DNA of 64,000 nt from positions 24,963,744 to 25,027,743 of the forward strand of contig CM032123.1 in assembly GCA_018894105.1 (NCBI GenBank), given 5' to 3'. Shown here piece after piece: positions 1 to 11,242 of this stretch; the first letter of the stretch is position 1, and every line of letters starts with the position of its first letter. Origin of the DNA: Jacaranda mimosifolia. Its lineage: Eukaryota; Streptophyta; Magnoliopsida; Lamiales; Bignoniaceae. The translations under genes and the position numbers were made by a program. Below the pieces are notes generated by a model, which was given only the letters and a program-made list of their open reading frames with translations, was not told the origin of the DNA and did not search any database.

Positions 1-2518
1 ATCAATAACCAATCTCTACCTAAATCATTTTTGAATTACTTCATAAATTATAAACATTATCCATTCTCATCATCCAAATACTCAAACACTAAATCATATC
101 CAAATAATACTCAAATACTAAAACATCCTCCCCAATATTCATATGCAAATACTAAAAATATCCAGATAATAACCATCTAGACAACATCATCATTCAGTAT
201 TGGAATAAACTAAATCATGCTCATCAGTTGGAATTACTACAACGATATATGCCTGATGTGAATTCATAGAATAGTTTTTTGCATAATCTCAAAAATCATT
301 ATTCTTGCGAAAGACTTCTGAAAGACACGGTCCATGCCCCATTCCTATTGGTGACTAATAATTATGCAGTATTCTTTGAGACAATATTTTTCCTTATTCT
401 CCTACAATATAGAATATACCATCGTACAATGTGTAAGTGAAAACAATTAAGTTCAAAAGATAATAATTATGTAGTATTCTTTGAACCATCTTCCAGTATT
501 TAAGCTCAAAGATGTAGCATGGTTGCTACAATAATCAATATTTAGGATCAAGAATGCAATATATAAATCTAGTATTTAGGTTCAACTTTGTAGGATATTT
601 TCCAATAATTTATCTTTTGTCTCACATACATCAAGTATCTAACTCATATATGTCGTATTTACAAATTGTATACACATACCTTTCTCTTCTTGCCATGACC
701 TTTATGACCAATCATCTTCACTCTTTTGCAGATAAGAGCAACATACATAACTATATAAACTCAAGATTTGGTATTGCACATTGGTATAAGAATACTGAAA
801 TTTAACAATTCAATACTAGACTTATGTGCATGCAATACTAGATTTATAAAATTATGAATCAACAACATAAAAGTGACAAAACATGAACAACAAGATTCAA
901 CATCTCTTAATTGATTATAAGACTAAAATTATGTTATTAACAAACCTAGTGTTCATCATATTAAGAATTATTTTAACAATATCTAAAATTAAGTATACAA
1001 TGAACTGACAACAAGTAATAAAATACAAGTGCATATGGTACTAAACTAAGGTTTTGGTACTACACATACAATAGAAAATACAAATTATTTGACTTTTGGT
1101 ACCAAACGTACAATCATATGTAAAGCAGGAGAAGAGTATTGGGTACATTAGACCATCACAAGTCCAAATTAAGTGATGTGAAGCATGGCTATAATCTTTG
1201 ACCAAGATAAATTCCATAACATATTCAAAAAATGCTCTTTTCAAGCTACACAATGAGCACATTGTGGGAAGCTCATGAAGCTCAAATTTAGGCTTGAAAT
1301 TAAGCTATTTGTTAGGTTCACTAGATGATTTTCTCACTCTTTTCCTATGTTCACTATATCTCGTACTTTTTGTCCTCTTATGAAATAGAGTTGGGATGAC
1401 TCAAAAATTAGAAACTGCTTTAATTTATATTATTTGTTTTAAGGTACTTTCAATTTTACAATCTTCAATCTAATAGCTTAGAATATCCAAATTTTCCCAT
1501 ATAATGTTCAAAAATAAATGTTATACTCTTTTTTATTTGTATTGATTTTTTTCTTCCCTTGTGACAAAATTTTTGGATAGTAATTTGTAATCTAGGAAAT
1601 ATTTTACAATCATTTATAGCGTCCAAAAAACTAAAATATTGCCAACACTTAGATAAAAAAAATCAAAAAAATCAAGTTCAAAAAATAAATAAAATTAAGT
1701 ATATGTGAAGATAAAACAAGAGTCAACCAAAAAAAAAATTAATGAAAATTCTTTCATCATTTCAAGAGAAAAATAAAATGGGTATAAATTAAAAAAAAAA
1801 ATACCATGTAGTGCATGCAAATGTGAGCAAAAATAAAACTCTTCTTGGTTGGATAAGATAACAATGGTAGACGATTGTTTGGAAGAACAACACAATACGC
1901 GGCTATTAGGAAAGAGAGCAAGGCGCATAAGCTTGGAAAAGAGAAACTGGAACAATGTAAATTAGCTCAAGGGTAGTTTCTAAAATTGGAGAGAAATGAA
2001 GAAAAAATGAACATGATAAAGAGAGTGAAATAAAGAGAAAAACATGTTTGGGAGAAGTTTAGTGGAGGGTTTCTTATATTTTTAAATATAAATTAGGGTA
2101 TTTTTGTATTTTTGGCCTAATTGGTGAGTGAATCCAAAGTTTCATTCCATTTAGAGAGTGCAGACTAAGTTAATTCAAATACGGATTAAACGCAAAAGTG
2201 AAAGTGAGTTTTGTTACTTATCTCCAATTAACCGCGAAATTAATTCTCCAAGTATTTTAGAAGCTCTAAAATGGCAGCAAAGCCGAAATTCTTGGTATGT
2301 GTCTAAAATAATAGATAAAGTAACAAACACCATGTTGAAGAAATAATAAAAATTAAGTCACACAATAAAAAGTTTGTCAAAAAGTATTTATGAGAATATA
2401 TATGAAGTCTAAATCAATCTTGAACTATCGAGCTTCAAGATCTTCGAGGAGGTGCTTATTTTTCTAGAGATGATATGTCTTAAGTTCATCTAGCAATTAT
2501 TGGGGACGGTGAAAGCTA
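1..2518. other. AT-rich intergenic DNA, no gene seen
   Basis: Only short open frames without recognisable domains or plausible codon use occur here. No LTR, tRNA or splice-supported exon was found. Homopolymer A/T runs are common (for example around 1640-1740). Confidence 0.6.
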
Positions 2519-2815
2519 TCCTGATATTAGTGAGAGTGCCTCACTTGAAAAAAGGTACGCTTAAATTTCATAAGGAGTGAATAAAGTGATCCTATCTTTT
2601 GAGTGGAATCGTTCATAAACACTTTTTTCGAGGTTGATGATTCAACTTGAAACTTCTGAGTTAACTTACTATTTAAGATAGCTATTATAACACAAAGATG
2701 AACCCAAAAAAGTGTTTATGAACGATGCCACTCAAAAGATAGGAACACTTTATTTACTCCTTATCAAATTTAAGAGTACTTTTTTTCAAGTGAGGCACTC
2801 TCACTAATATCAGGG
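2519..2815. repeat. MITE-like inverted repeat
   Basis: Two arms of about 110 bp (about 2519-2630 and 2705-2815) are reverse complements with few mismatches. The ends read CCTGATATTAGTGAG and its complement. A loop of about 75 bp separates the arms. The flanking dinucleotide TA occurs on both sides, so a TA-targeting (Tc1/mariner, Stowaway-like) element is possible, but the outermost base of the arms does not match and the family is not certain. The loop segment 2664-2706 has a second, diverged copy at 2893-2936 outside the element. Confidence 0.6.
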
Positions 2816-4063
2816 TAGAACAAAGCCAAGAACTAGTTGATCAACCTCTATGCAAGACCACTGAAAATATGCAATTTCCAAAAGTCAAAGTTCACTTACT
2901 ATTTAAAATAGCTGTTATAATAGAAAGATGAACCCAATAGCTAAGACCAAAGCCAAGACATTGTATGCAAGACCACTATAAATATGCAATTTCCAAAAGT
3001 CAAGTACAAAGTAGATGAGTTGATTGAAATTGTATAAGTTCCCAATGTCAAGTTCAGAGAAGGAAAATTGTTTGTACCTAAAAAAGTTGTGTAACTTTAT
3101 ATAGAAATATTCTCCCTAAATGGTGAGATTTTTCTCTCGTTCCCCCATTGCTATTAGATGTCATCATTTTCATTTGAGTTTGTCTTGGATAATTAAAAAT
3201 CGGCATATTCAAATGAGAAATAGATAAAGAGATCTATATGAGATTATCCAATGAAGTTCAAGTAGTGAGTGGGTAGAGGCACAAAATGTTGCTTGAAAAG
3301 CTTCACCTGCAATTTGAATTGTTGTCTGAGTAGTCTTTTTATTGATTTCATCGAGCTATTAGCAGTCGTATAACTTTACCAAATATATGTCAAGATAAAT
3401 AAGGAAACTTGGCTCTGACTACAGATGGACGATAATATGATGAACATATATAAGTGACATGAAGATGTCGCCACTTTGAATGGTTGTACTTTTGATATAG
3501 GCATAGGAAAAGTTAGATATATACTTGGTGTCCAATCACCAAGATCATTTGATAATATTTTAGAGCTTGCTCTAATTGTAACTCTATATGTACGTACATA
3601 CTAATCCTATTGACACTTTAGCCATGGTTATGTTCTTAGTTAAACAAAATGCCTTAAATTAAAAGAATAAAGAAATACTAACTAGGATTGTTTAAGTAAG
3701 TATTATGGAAAGTTGAAATGCACTATGTACGCACTCAACGCTAATCTTGTGGTTCGTAATAAAATGGTTGGTGGATGTCACAGTGATCATTAATGCAAAC
3801 ATTGAGGTGTAGTTAAGCGGATACTTAAATGTCTAAATAGAGTAGTCTAATTTTATTGGATCCTATCTAGCTAAGTGATATTTTCTAATGATGCATGCCA
3901 CTGGCCACACATTGGTGAGGATGCTATTATCTTTGTGAAAATAGGACCACTTTATGTGCTTTGAGGGTCTAACATTGTTATATGGCTAAAGCATACTTAT
4001 TGATTTGGAAATCTTTCTTTGTAGGGATTCCATATCCATATTTAGATGGATCATACTCATGGG
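2816..4063. other. Intergenic DNA with short local duplications
   Basis: No gene was recognised. A segment of about 38 bp at 2852-2890 recurs at 2968-3005, and 2893-2936 repeats part of the loop of the neighbouring inverted repeat. The open frame at 3982-4188 has no recognised domain and runs into the duplicated flank of the copia element. Confidence 0.5.
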
Positions 4064-4202
4064 TGGATTACAGTGCTTCATTGTATATGGGACACTCATC
4101 AATATTTAGATTGCAAACTTTTGTTCATATGAAAAATTCTTCTCCGAATCTATATGGTATCTTTGGGTTGGGACTGTTCCTTATGTAAAAGCTTTCCTAT
4201 GA
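4064..4202 (+). repeat. Left copy of 139-bp host flank duplication
   Basis: This 139-bp stretch matches 11104-11242 without gaps. I count six differences, all transitions. The right copy starts directly after the 3' LTR of the copia element; the left copy ends where the truncated 5' LTR begins. It is too long to be a copia target-site duplication, which is about 5 bp. Confidence 0.9.
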
Positions 4203-5029
4203 CGTGGCGAGTTGCTATTGGACGGGTGACGCATGGGTGACGTGTTAGAGGCCATTAATTGGCAGACTCTAACTACTGCTAACCCTAACCCTGACCCTGA
4301 CCCTAACCCCGCCTATAAATACCCTGCCTCTGGCAGAGTTGTTAACACACAAAAATTAGCATTCCTCTGCTTGCTTCCTACGTTCTTCCTCTCCTGCTTT
4401 ACACTGATATTCTAATTCTCCCTTTTCCTCTTGCTTTCCCAATATTCTGTTATTCTGGCTATTTGATTTTGGCGACTGAGTACTATTCGAGGTGAACGTG
4501 ACGGAGTGCACCTGATCTTTCTGGATCATCTCATCCTGGGAGGAGCAGCGCTGTACCCATTGCACTGGTGAGTCAAGGCACTCGTTTCTTCAAGGCAAAC
4601 AGAATTTTGTGATTTGGTCATCTGATTAGTTCTGTTACAATACAGAATCCTTAAGCTAAGTTTTCCTTTAAATTTCATATCTATATTCAATATACTGATA
4701 GCATGTTTTATTGCTTTATTGCCTCGATTAATATGTAATTTTGGCTTTTCCTGGACTCGTATCTGATTAAATAAATTCTATCTTGCCTTGAATTTATTGT
4801 GCTTATTATTCTGATCACGCATGCTGTATTTGAATTTAATTATTTTGACCACGCATGCTCTATTTGAATTCAATTATTCGGATCACGCATGATAAATAAT
4901 TGAATTTTAATTTGATAAAAATGCACGTTTGCCATCTTATGATTATCTGTCTAATTTTTTGATAATCTAAATTGCGATATTCTTTTATATTGTTGCACTT
5001 ATGCATGTTGGAATATCCTGCGTATAACA
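4201..5029 (+). repeat. 5' LTR of copia element, 5'-truncated
   Basis: It aligns with 10318-11101 of the 3' LTR up to the end ...ATAACA. U3 upstream of GACGTGGCGAG is missing. A TATA box (CCTATAAATACC) is kept at about 4312-4323. Just upstream, 4278-4309 holds four to five CCCTAA/CCCTGA telomere-like units; the 3' LTR has fewer (10396-10412). The two LTRs differ by many substitutions and small indels, so the insertion is not young. Confidence 0.88.
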
Positions 5030-5156
5030 ATCTTGAAGAAACGATTACTTCGTGTGTTTTTTATATGCTGAAATTCTGATTAGATATCCTGTCTAGGAAT
5101 CTTGCCTGCTTATTTTGCCTAGATATTCTGCTATAGGACTTTCATTATAGAAATCT

Positions 5157-6116
5157 ATGATGGCTTCAACTTCACATGCTATTAGTGATATTGTGTCAGC
5201 GAAAGTTGACCTCTCCGGACTGCCGAAAAAATTCACGGGCCTGTATTTTAGGCGTTGGCAACAGTGCATGAAAATCTGGCTGACAATGAAAGGTCTTCTT
5301 TCGTTGATTCAGTTGACCATGCCAGAACCAACTGAAACTGATCCCAAAACTAAAGAAATAGCTTATTGGAAAACTAAGGATCAAATTATTCGAGGAGTGA
5401 TTCTGTCAGCTCTGTCTGATACACTCTTTGATGTATACTGTTCTGATTCCTATACAGCTAAATCTTTATGGGATGAACTGGATAAGAAATACAATACTGA
5501 AGAGCAAGGGCTCGAAAAGTATTTAGTTTCCAAATTCCTGAAGTATCAGATGGTTGAGGGCAGGTCTGTATCTGAACAGACACATGAATTGATTAATATA
5601 GAACATTCCCTGGCTGATGCTGAAATGAAACTTCTTGAAAAATTTATGGTAATGTCGATTGTCGATAAGTTCCCCAAATCTTGGGAAAGTTTCGGCATGA
5701 CTCTGCAGCATCAAAAAGGGAAATTAACTTTAGATGATCTGATGATCGCCATAAGCATTGAAGAGGAACACAGAAACCAAACACATACTGTTCCTATTGA
5801 ATATCATCCTAAGGCGAATGTAATAATAGGAAAGAAGAAAGTCAACATGAACTCAAACTCTAAATCTATCGAGAAGGGAAAAGCCAAAATGAATAAGAAA
5901 CCGAAGGCAAACAGGCTATGCTGGAATTGTGGACAAAAATGGCATTGGGCTAAGGAGTGTCCCTCCAAGAAAGCCAAAGCTAAAGCCCAGTCTGCTGGAC
6001 TAGCTGTCAACATGGTTGTTAGAGACACCCGCGAGGCTGGAGTTCCTGATGCATCTATTGACGAGTACGTTTCTTTAAAACCCAAATTATTCTCTATCTA
6101 TAAACCATATGATTAG
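5157..6116 (+). CDS. copia gag (capsid-nucleocapsid) protein
   Basis: This 319-codon frame encodes the structural Gag protein that packages copia RNA in virus-like particles. The first half holds the UBN2-type capsid region, including an F-x-x-W motif near residue 33 (RRWQQ) and the LWDELDKKY stretch near residue 103. A CCHC zinc knuckle (C-x2-C-x4-H-x4-C, CWNCGQKWHWAKEC) sits near residues 256-269 and is followed by a lysine-rich tract. The start is the first ATG of the frame, with a second ATG directly after it. The frame ends at TAG just before the protease, which in an intact copia element would be continuous with gag, so this stop is probably a disabling mutation. Confidence 0.85.
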   Translation: MMASTSHAISDIVSAKVDLSGLPKKFTGLYFRRWQQCMKIWLTMKGLLSLIQLTMPEPTETDPKTKEIAYWKTKDQIIRGVILSALSDTLFDVYCSDSYTAKSLWDELDKKYNTEEQGLEKYLVSKFLKYQMVEGRSVSEQTHELINIEHSLADAEMKLLEKFMVMSIVDKFPKSWESFGMTLQHQKGKLTLDDLMIAISIEEEHRNQTHTVPIEYHPKANVIIGKKKVNMNSNSKSIEKGKAKMNKKPKANRLCWNCGQKWHWAKECPSKKAKAKAQSAGLAVNMVVRDTREAGVPDASIDEYVSLKPKLFSIYKPYD

Positions 6117-9100
6117 CTAATAGACATTGGTGCTAATGTGCACGTTTGTGCTGATAAATCACTATTTGTGTCTTACCAACCTGTTAGCGGAAGGACTATG
6201 ACAATGGGGAACTCAAGTGCAGCCAATGTGTATGGGACAGGACACGTGGACCTGAAATTTCCTTCGGGGCGCATACTGTCTCTGCAAAGGGTGCATCACG
6301 TCCCAGCAGTTCGAAGAAATATAATAAGTGGTTTTGTAATATTTAGGGAGGGTTTTGAAATTTCTTTCAAATCAAATAAAGTTGTAATTTTACATTACGG
6401 CACTTTTATTTGTAAAGGCTATCTTTCCGATGGTTTGTTTAAGTTGCTAGTTGAGAACATTACTGGTTCTAATAAAGTTGATTTTTCAGATTCTCCTGTT
6501 ATTAACATTATTGAGAATTCATCTATTTGGCATAACCGTTTATGACACTTGAATTATAGTTCGGTCAAACGAATGATGAACTTATATTTAATTCCTAAAC
6601 ATGAAATTGAACGCGGTCATAAATGTCAAATACGTGTTGAAGCCAAGCAAGTTAGAAAGCCTTACCACTCGGTTGAAAGGCAAACTGAAATTCTTGACTT
6701 AATGCACACAGATATTTGTGAGTTCAATGGGGTCTTAACAAAAGACAATAAAAGATACTTTATCACCTTCATAGATGATAGCAGTAGGTATTGTTATGTT
6801 TATTTACTAAAACATAAAGATGAAGAACTAGATAAGTTCATTATGTTCAAAAATGAAGCCAAAACACAAACTAGTAGAAAATTTAAACGGTTAAGGTCAA
6901 ATAGGGCTGGAGAATATGGATCCAACCCATTTCATGAATACTGCCATAATTTTGGCATAATTCATGAAGAAACTGCTTATTCTCCCACTTCGAATGGGAT
7001 AGCTGAGCGAAAGAATAGAACCTTTATGGACATGATTAACAGTCTGCTTTTGAATTTTGGATTGCCGAAGTACATGTGGGGGGAAGCTCTGAATACGGCT
7101 TGCCATATTCGGAATAAAGTTCCCCTGAAGCATAAAGAGAGCACTCCATTTGAATTCTGGAAAGGAAGGAAACCTAGTCTAAAATACTTCGAGTATGGGA
7201 CTGTCTTGCAAAAGTTCTAGTCCCTGAACACAAGAGGAAGAAACTAGGCCCTAAGACTATTGATGCGGTCTTTCTAGGCTATGTGGAAATGTCTTATGCT
7301 ATGTGATTTTTGGTTATTAAATCAGAAATTCTGGGCATAGATGCGAACACTATAGTCGAATTTCGCGATGCTACATTCTTTGAGAACGTGTTTCCCATGA
7401 AGACTGGGATACCTCAAAATATTTCTTTAGATTCAACCCTTGAGTCTGCATCGATTCCAGATCATGTGGAAAAGATAACAAATGTGGGGGCTGGTCCTAG
7501 TAGTACTAACACAATTCCTGAAGAACTGGATGAACCCAAACGGAGTAAAAGGGCTAGAATCACTAAGGACTTTGAAGTGACTTTGTTACTTACAATGTCG
7601 AGGGTGATCCTGTCACCTTCAAGGATGCTATGGCTTTCCCTGAAGCTAAGCATTGGAATGAAGCCATTAAGAGTGAGATGGATTCTATTGTCTCAAATGG
7701 GACATGGGAATTAGTCAATCTCCCTCCGGGGTGTACTACTATAGGAAGAAGTGGATCTTCAAAAAGAAACTTAAGTCTGACAGGACTGTTGATAAGTTTA
7801 AGGCTAGGCTAGTTGCTAAAGGGTTTAGGCAAAAGGATGGAATAGATTACTTCGACACCTATTCCCCAGTAGCTCGTTTGACTACTATCCGAGTGCTAAT
7901 AGCACTGACTTCCATTGGCTTCCATATATGATTTCCCCATTCACCAGTTGGATGTGAAAACAGCCTTTCTGTATGGTGATCTTGAGGAAGAAATTTAAAT
8001 GGATCAGCCTGAGGGATTTGTAGCTTCTGGAAATGAGCGGAAAGTTTGCAAGCTTGTTAAATCACTTTATGGTTTGAAACAAGCACCTAAACAATGGCAT
8101 GAAAAGTTTGACAAAACAATATTGTCATTTGGTTTCAAAGTTAACAATAATGACAAATGCGTCTATTGCAAAGTTAAAGGTGATAACTGTATTGTGTTAT
8201 GCCTGTATGTAGATGACATTCTGTTGTTTGGATCCAACATTGAGATTATCAATGAGACTAAATGTTTCTTAAAAAACAAGTTTGAAATGAAAGATATGGG
8301 TGTTGCAGAAATGATTCTTGGACTTAAGTTGACTCGTTCAACTGAGGGTATAGCAGTCTCTCAGTCTCACTATGTTGAGAAGATAATTGAGAAATTTGGC
8401 TATAAACAAAGTAGAATCGCAAAAACACCATATGATCCTTCAGTGGCTCTCTTTAAGAATAAAACAGGTGTACCAATATCTCAGTTGAGGTATTCTCAAA
8501 TAATTGGTAGCTTGCAGTATCTTGCAAACGGCTCAAGACCATATATCTCATTTGCGGTCTCTAAGCTTGCTATATATACAAGCTGTCCTAATCAAACTCA
8601 TTGGGAGGCTTTGGATAAGGTACTTAGATATCTAAAGGGCTCAGCATCACTAGCCTTGCACTACAAGAGATTTCCTGCAGTGCTGGAAGGGTTTAGTGAT
8701 GCTAGCTGGATTGCCAAAACTCTGGAAGTAATGGGTGTACAGGGTATGTATTTACCTTGGGTGGAGGCGCTGTCTCTTGGAAGTCTTCTAAACAGACTTT
8801 GATAACTTGGTCCACCTTTGAGGCTGAGTTGTGTGCTTTGGACACAACTCGGATAGAGGCAGAATGGTTATTTGGGCTGATGGTACAATTGCCCATGGTA
8901 ACCAAACCTCTTCCGGGAATTGCTGTACATTGTAACAATCAAACCACAATTGCAAAGATTAGTAGTTCAAAGTTCAATCAAAAGACTAAGAGACACATCC
9001 AAGTTAGATTAAAATATATAAGGGAATTAGTGTTTGATATGGTCATTGCAATTGATTTTGTTGGATCCAAAGACAACATTGCAGACCCTTTAACTAAACA

Positions 9101-9161
9101 ACTTGATTTGTCCTTAGTTCATAAATTCAGGTTGGGGATGGGACTGAAAACCCATCAATGA
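6117..9161 (+). pseudogene. copia pol remnant: protease, integrase, RT, RNase H
   Basis: Pieces of one polyprotein appear in order. Protease is at about 6117-6340; its active-site motif reads DIGAN instead of D-T/S-G. The GAG-pre-integrase and integrase segment is at about 6440-7220. In the integrase core the usual RSD..GEY motif reads RSNRAGEY, so the second catalytic Asp is lost, while the Glu motif (IAERKNRT) is kept. RT lies at about 7630-8560, with the YVDDILLF catalytic motif near 8205. RNase H follows to 9161, ending in the typical NIADPLTK motif. The frame is broken by stops near 6117, 6545, 7220, 7930 and 7998 and by shifts near 7300, 7720 and 8740. It cannot be autonomous. All parts are in the same orientation with no large deletion. 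Confidence 0.92.
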
Positions 9162-9713
9162 TATACCTGCAACAGCAACCCAACCTGCTAAGTGGAGATC
9201 CCACAAGGTAGGTTCAATGTGGTATAAACAAGCTGCTGAGCATATCAAGTTGCACCTAAAATTTAGATTGATACTTTGTATCTAGTGTCTCTCCCCTGAT
9301 TGCCTGATAAGTGCTGACTACTGCTGGTACAGTAAGAGTTTAACTCTGAATGGGGTCAAGTCATTTTTTGGATGAGATGCGAGCAGTGCATCCCTAGAGA
9401 CGCCCAACTAAGTGAATGTAGTCCTTTGGCCGGGACTAAAGGAATTGGGTTGGTCCTTGATAAACATTAATGATACAGGATCGGGACACATGGGCCTTAA
9501 TGTGTCAACCCTAAAGATCAGTACATAGCTTTTAGCTCGTTGTTACTGATGGATGCAATCACAATCACGGGAACAAATTCAAAGCTTAGATCCATTTGTC
9601 CAGGTGGTAGCAAAAGTCAGATAACTTAGGGAGTAGTTCAAACCGGAAGGTACCATTTCTGAAAGCGAGCTATGTTGAATCTGATAGCAATTATCTATAT
9701 ATTTGTGGGGGAT
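9162..9713 (+). other. copia 3' untranslated region and polypurine tract
   Basis: Non-coding stretch between the RNase H stop and the 3' LTR. The purine tract TTGTGGGGGAT ends at 9713, directly before TGTTGTAATTGG. Such tracts prime plus-strand DNA synthesis in LTR elements. Confidence 0.7.
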
Positions 9714-11101
9714 TGTTGTAATTGGAACAAACAGTCTAATTACATGTTTAATTAATTTTGGATGGATGCCAATTATTGGTTGGAATCCAAAGATAATTAT
9801 TGTGTGGAATTGGAGAGAAAGAGATAGTTTGTTATATTGGATTGTCCCACATTGATAACTTGAGAAAGAGAAGACTTGCTTGTGACTTATAAAACCAAGT
9901 GGAGGAGTTGAAGGGTTTTCAACCCTTCACTTGTCCCACATTAATTTTGTAAACAAGTGGTGAATAGTTTATATTGAACCCAAGTATGAATGCTTGTTAA
10001 AGTGTTCACTAAGGGGTTTATATAAGTGGACCACACGCGCGCGGGTCATGGACGCGGGTCGTGGGTCATGGGCACGGGCGTAAGGGCGAATGTCTCAATC
10101 TCAGTCTTATCTTTTTGGACGAAATTCAATTGAATTTTTGAATTTAAATTTTCAAATTTTGAACTTAACCGAATCGGGTCTTGAGGATTGAGAGTCCATA
10201 TTACCAAGGCTTGCAATCGGATAAGGCGAGATTTAGCATGGTAATCGGGATTTAGGCAAGGTGGTTACGCTAAGTGATGTTGGACGTGTGTGACGTGTAT
10301 AAGTGATGTGTATAGGCGACGTGGCGAGTTGCTATTGGACGGGTGACGCATGGGTGACATGTTAAAGGCCATTAATTGGCGGACTCTAACTGCTGCTAAC
10401 CCTGACCCTAATCTCGCCTATAAATACCCTGCCTCTGGCAGAGTTGTTAACACACAAAAATTAGCATTCCTCTGCTTACTTCCTACGTTCTTCCTCTCTC
10501 CGCTTTACACTGATATTCTTATTCTCCCTTTTCCTCTTGCTTTCCCAATATTCTGTTATTCTGGCTATTTGATTCTGGCAACTGAGTATTGTTCAAGGTG
10601 AACATGACGGAGTGCACCTGATCGTTTTGGACCATCTCATCCTGGGAGAAGCAGCGCTGTACCCGTTGCACTGGTGAGTCAGGGCACTCGTTTCTTCAAG
10701 GCAAACCGAATTCTGTGATTTGGTCGTCTGATTGGTTCTATTACAATATAGAATCCTTAAGCTAAGTTTTCCTTTAAATTTCGTATCTATATTTAATATA
10801 CTGATAGCATGTTTTATTGCTTTATTACCTCGATTAATATGTAATTTTGGCTTTTCCTGGATTCGTATTTGATTAAATGAATTCTGTCTTGCCTTGAATT
10901 TATTGTGCTTATTATTCTGATCACGCATGCTCTATTTGAATTCAATTATTTTGATCACGCTTGCTAAATAATTGAATTTCAATTTGATAAAAACGCACTT
11001 TTGCCATCTTATGATTATCTGTCTAAATTTTTGATAATCTGAATTGCGATATTCTTTTATATTGTTGCACTTATGCATGTTGGAATATCCTGTGAACAAC
11101 A
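9714..11101 (+). repeat. 3' LTR of copia element, complete
   Basis: About 1388 bp, starting TGTTGTAATT and ending ...AACAACA, so the ends form a short TGTTGT/ACAACA inverted repeat. A TATA box (CTATAAATA) lies at about 10418-10427, with two to three CCCTGA/CCCTAA units upstream. A GC-rich stretch at 10033-10082 (repeats of GGGTCATGG/GCGGG) lies in U3. Homology with the 5' LTR starts at 10318. Confidence 0.88.
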
Positions 11102-11242
11102 GTTGGATTACAGTGCTTTGTTGTACATGGGACACTCATCAATATTTAGATTGCAAACTTTTGTTTATATGAAAAATTCTTCTCCAAATCTATATGGTAT
11201 CTTTGGGTTGGGACTGTTCCTTATGTAAAAGCTTCCCTATGA
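11102..11242 (+). repeat. Right copy of the duplicated host flank
   Basis: Pairs with 4064-4202. It begins at the last base of the 3' LTR and continues into unique sequence (AAAGGTCCTCC...), which is therefore the likely original downstream host DNA. Confidence 0.9.

Larger units (their letters stand above)
4201..11101 (+). mobile_element. Ty1/copia LTR retrotransposon, decayed
   Basis: The order truncated 5' LTR, gag, protease, integrase, reverse transcriptase, RNase H, purine tract, 3' LTR is the Ty1/copia order (integrase before RT). The internal region has in-frame stops and frameshifts, so it cannot make a full polyprotein. The 5' LTR lacks about its first 604 bp. No clear tRNA-Met primer site was seen after the 5' LTR. 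A purine tract (GTGGGGGAT) lies directly before the 3' LTR. The copia sub-lineage was not assigned. Confidence 0.93.

Noticed and set aside
4278..4310. Interstitial telomere
   Set aside because: Only four to five imperfect units, within an LTR promoter, and partly shared by the other LTR. Not a chromosome-end remnant.
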